A stretch of 13,303 nucleotides of DNA from an uncultured Desulfovibrio sp. (GTDB lineage Bacteria; Desulfobacterota; Desulfovibrionia; Desulfovibrionales; Desulfovibrionaceae), in assembly GCA_900553145.1 (NCBI GenBank), contig USCL01000083.1, forward strand, positions 1-13,303. The letters run 5' to 3'. The translations under genes were made by a program, and so were the position numbers. Under the pieces are notes generated by a model. It saw only the letters and a list, made by a program, of their open reading frames with translations, had not been told where the DNA came from and did no database searches. Shown one piece after another: positions 13,240 to 13,303 of the stretch (positions are counted from its first letter, which is position 1; every line of letters starts with the position of its first letter).

Positions 13240-13303
13240 CCTCCCCCATCCTCCCCAAAGACTTTTGACCTTATCGAATCCTTCTTGCCGGTCGTGCCCG
13301 AAT
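13240..13303. other. Window end, no gene assigned
   Basis: The first part is the C/T-rich tail of the hairpin element. After about 13268 the sequence reads open on the minus strand in at least one frame, so the 3' end of a convergent gene could begin here, but 64 bp is too little to support a call. Confidence 0.3.

Overview
The window is GC-rich coding DNA. The genes suggest a Desulfovibrionaceae-like anaerobic deltaproteobacterium (Desulfovibrio/Bilophila type): the hydrogenase maturation factor HypF, a fused EndoQ-type nuclease/UvrD helicase, and G/A-rich palindromes between genes. This placement is inference from gene content and composition. No rRNA, tRNA, CRISPR array, transposase or phage gene was recognised.

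Left half (77-5794, all on the minus strand). In transcription order: an AMP-forming acyl-CoA synthetase; a YgeA-type amino-acid racemase; a shikimate-kinase-fold kinase; a polar amino-acid ABC permease; a secreted amino-acid-binding protein; and a second permease. Racemase, kinase and first permease overlap by 1 and 4 nt, and binding protein and second permease by 4 nt, so this is probably one amino-acid uptake and conversion operon. No ABC ATPase is present. The kinase lacks residues that classical shikimate kinases use to bind shikimate, so its substrate may be another hydroxy compound, perhaps a hydroxy-amino acid such as homoserine.

Centre (5795-6038). A divergent intergenic region carries a plausible promoter for the acyl-CoA synthetase and a perfect 12-bp palindrome. 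hypF is transcribed rightwards from here.

Right half (6039-13179, all on the plus strand). hypF, a small Dabb-domain protein, a class I methyltransferase, and a 1075-residue protein joining an EndoQ-like PHP endonuclease to a UvrD/PcrA-type helicase. The fusion carries two sequences that look like sliding-clamp-binding motifs, one in the inter-domain linker and one at the extreme C-terminus.

A family of imperfect palindromes followed by C/T-rich tracts recurs at 1-72, 7202-7280, 7455-7532 and 13186-13268, with a degenerate relative at 9040-9103. The outer copies lie between genes and look like terminators. Two lie inside hypF, bounding an in-frame expansion of roughly 105-110 residues between the YrdC-like and Kae1-like domains. 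This in-frame expansion, the EndoQ-helicase fusion with clamp motifs, and the racemase/atypical-kinase operon are the most interesting points.
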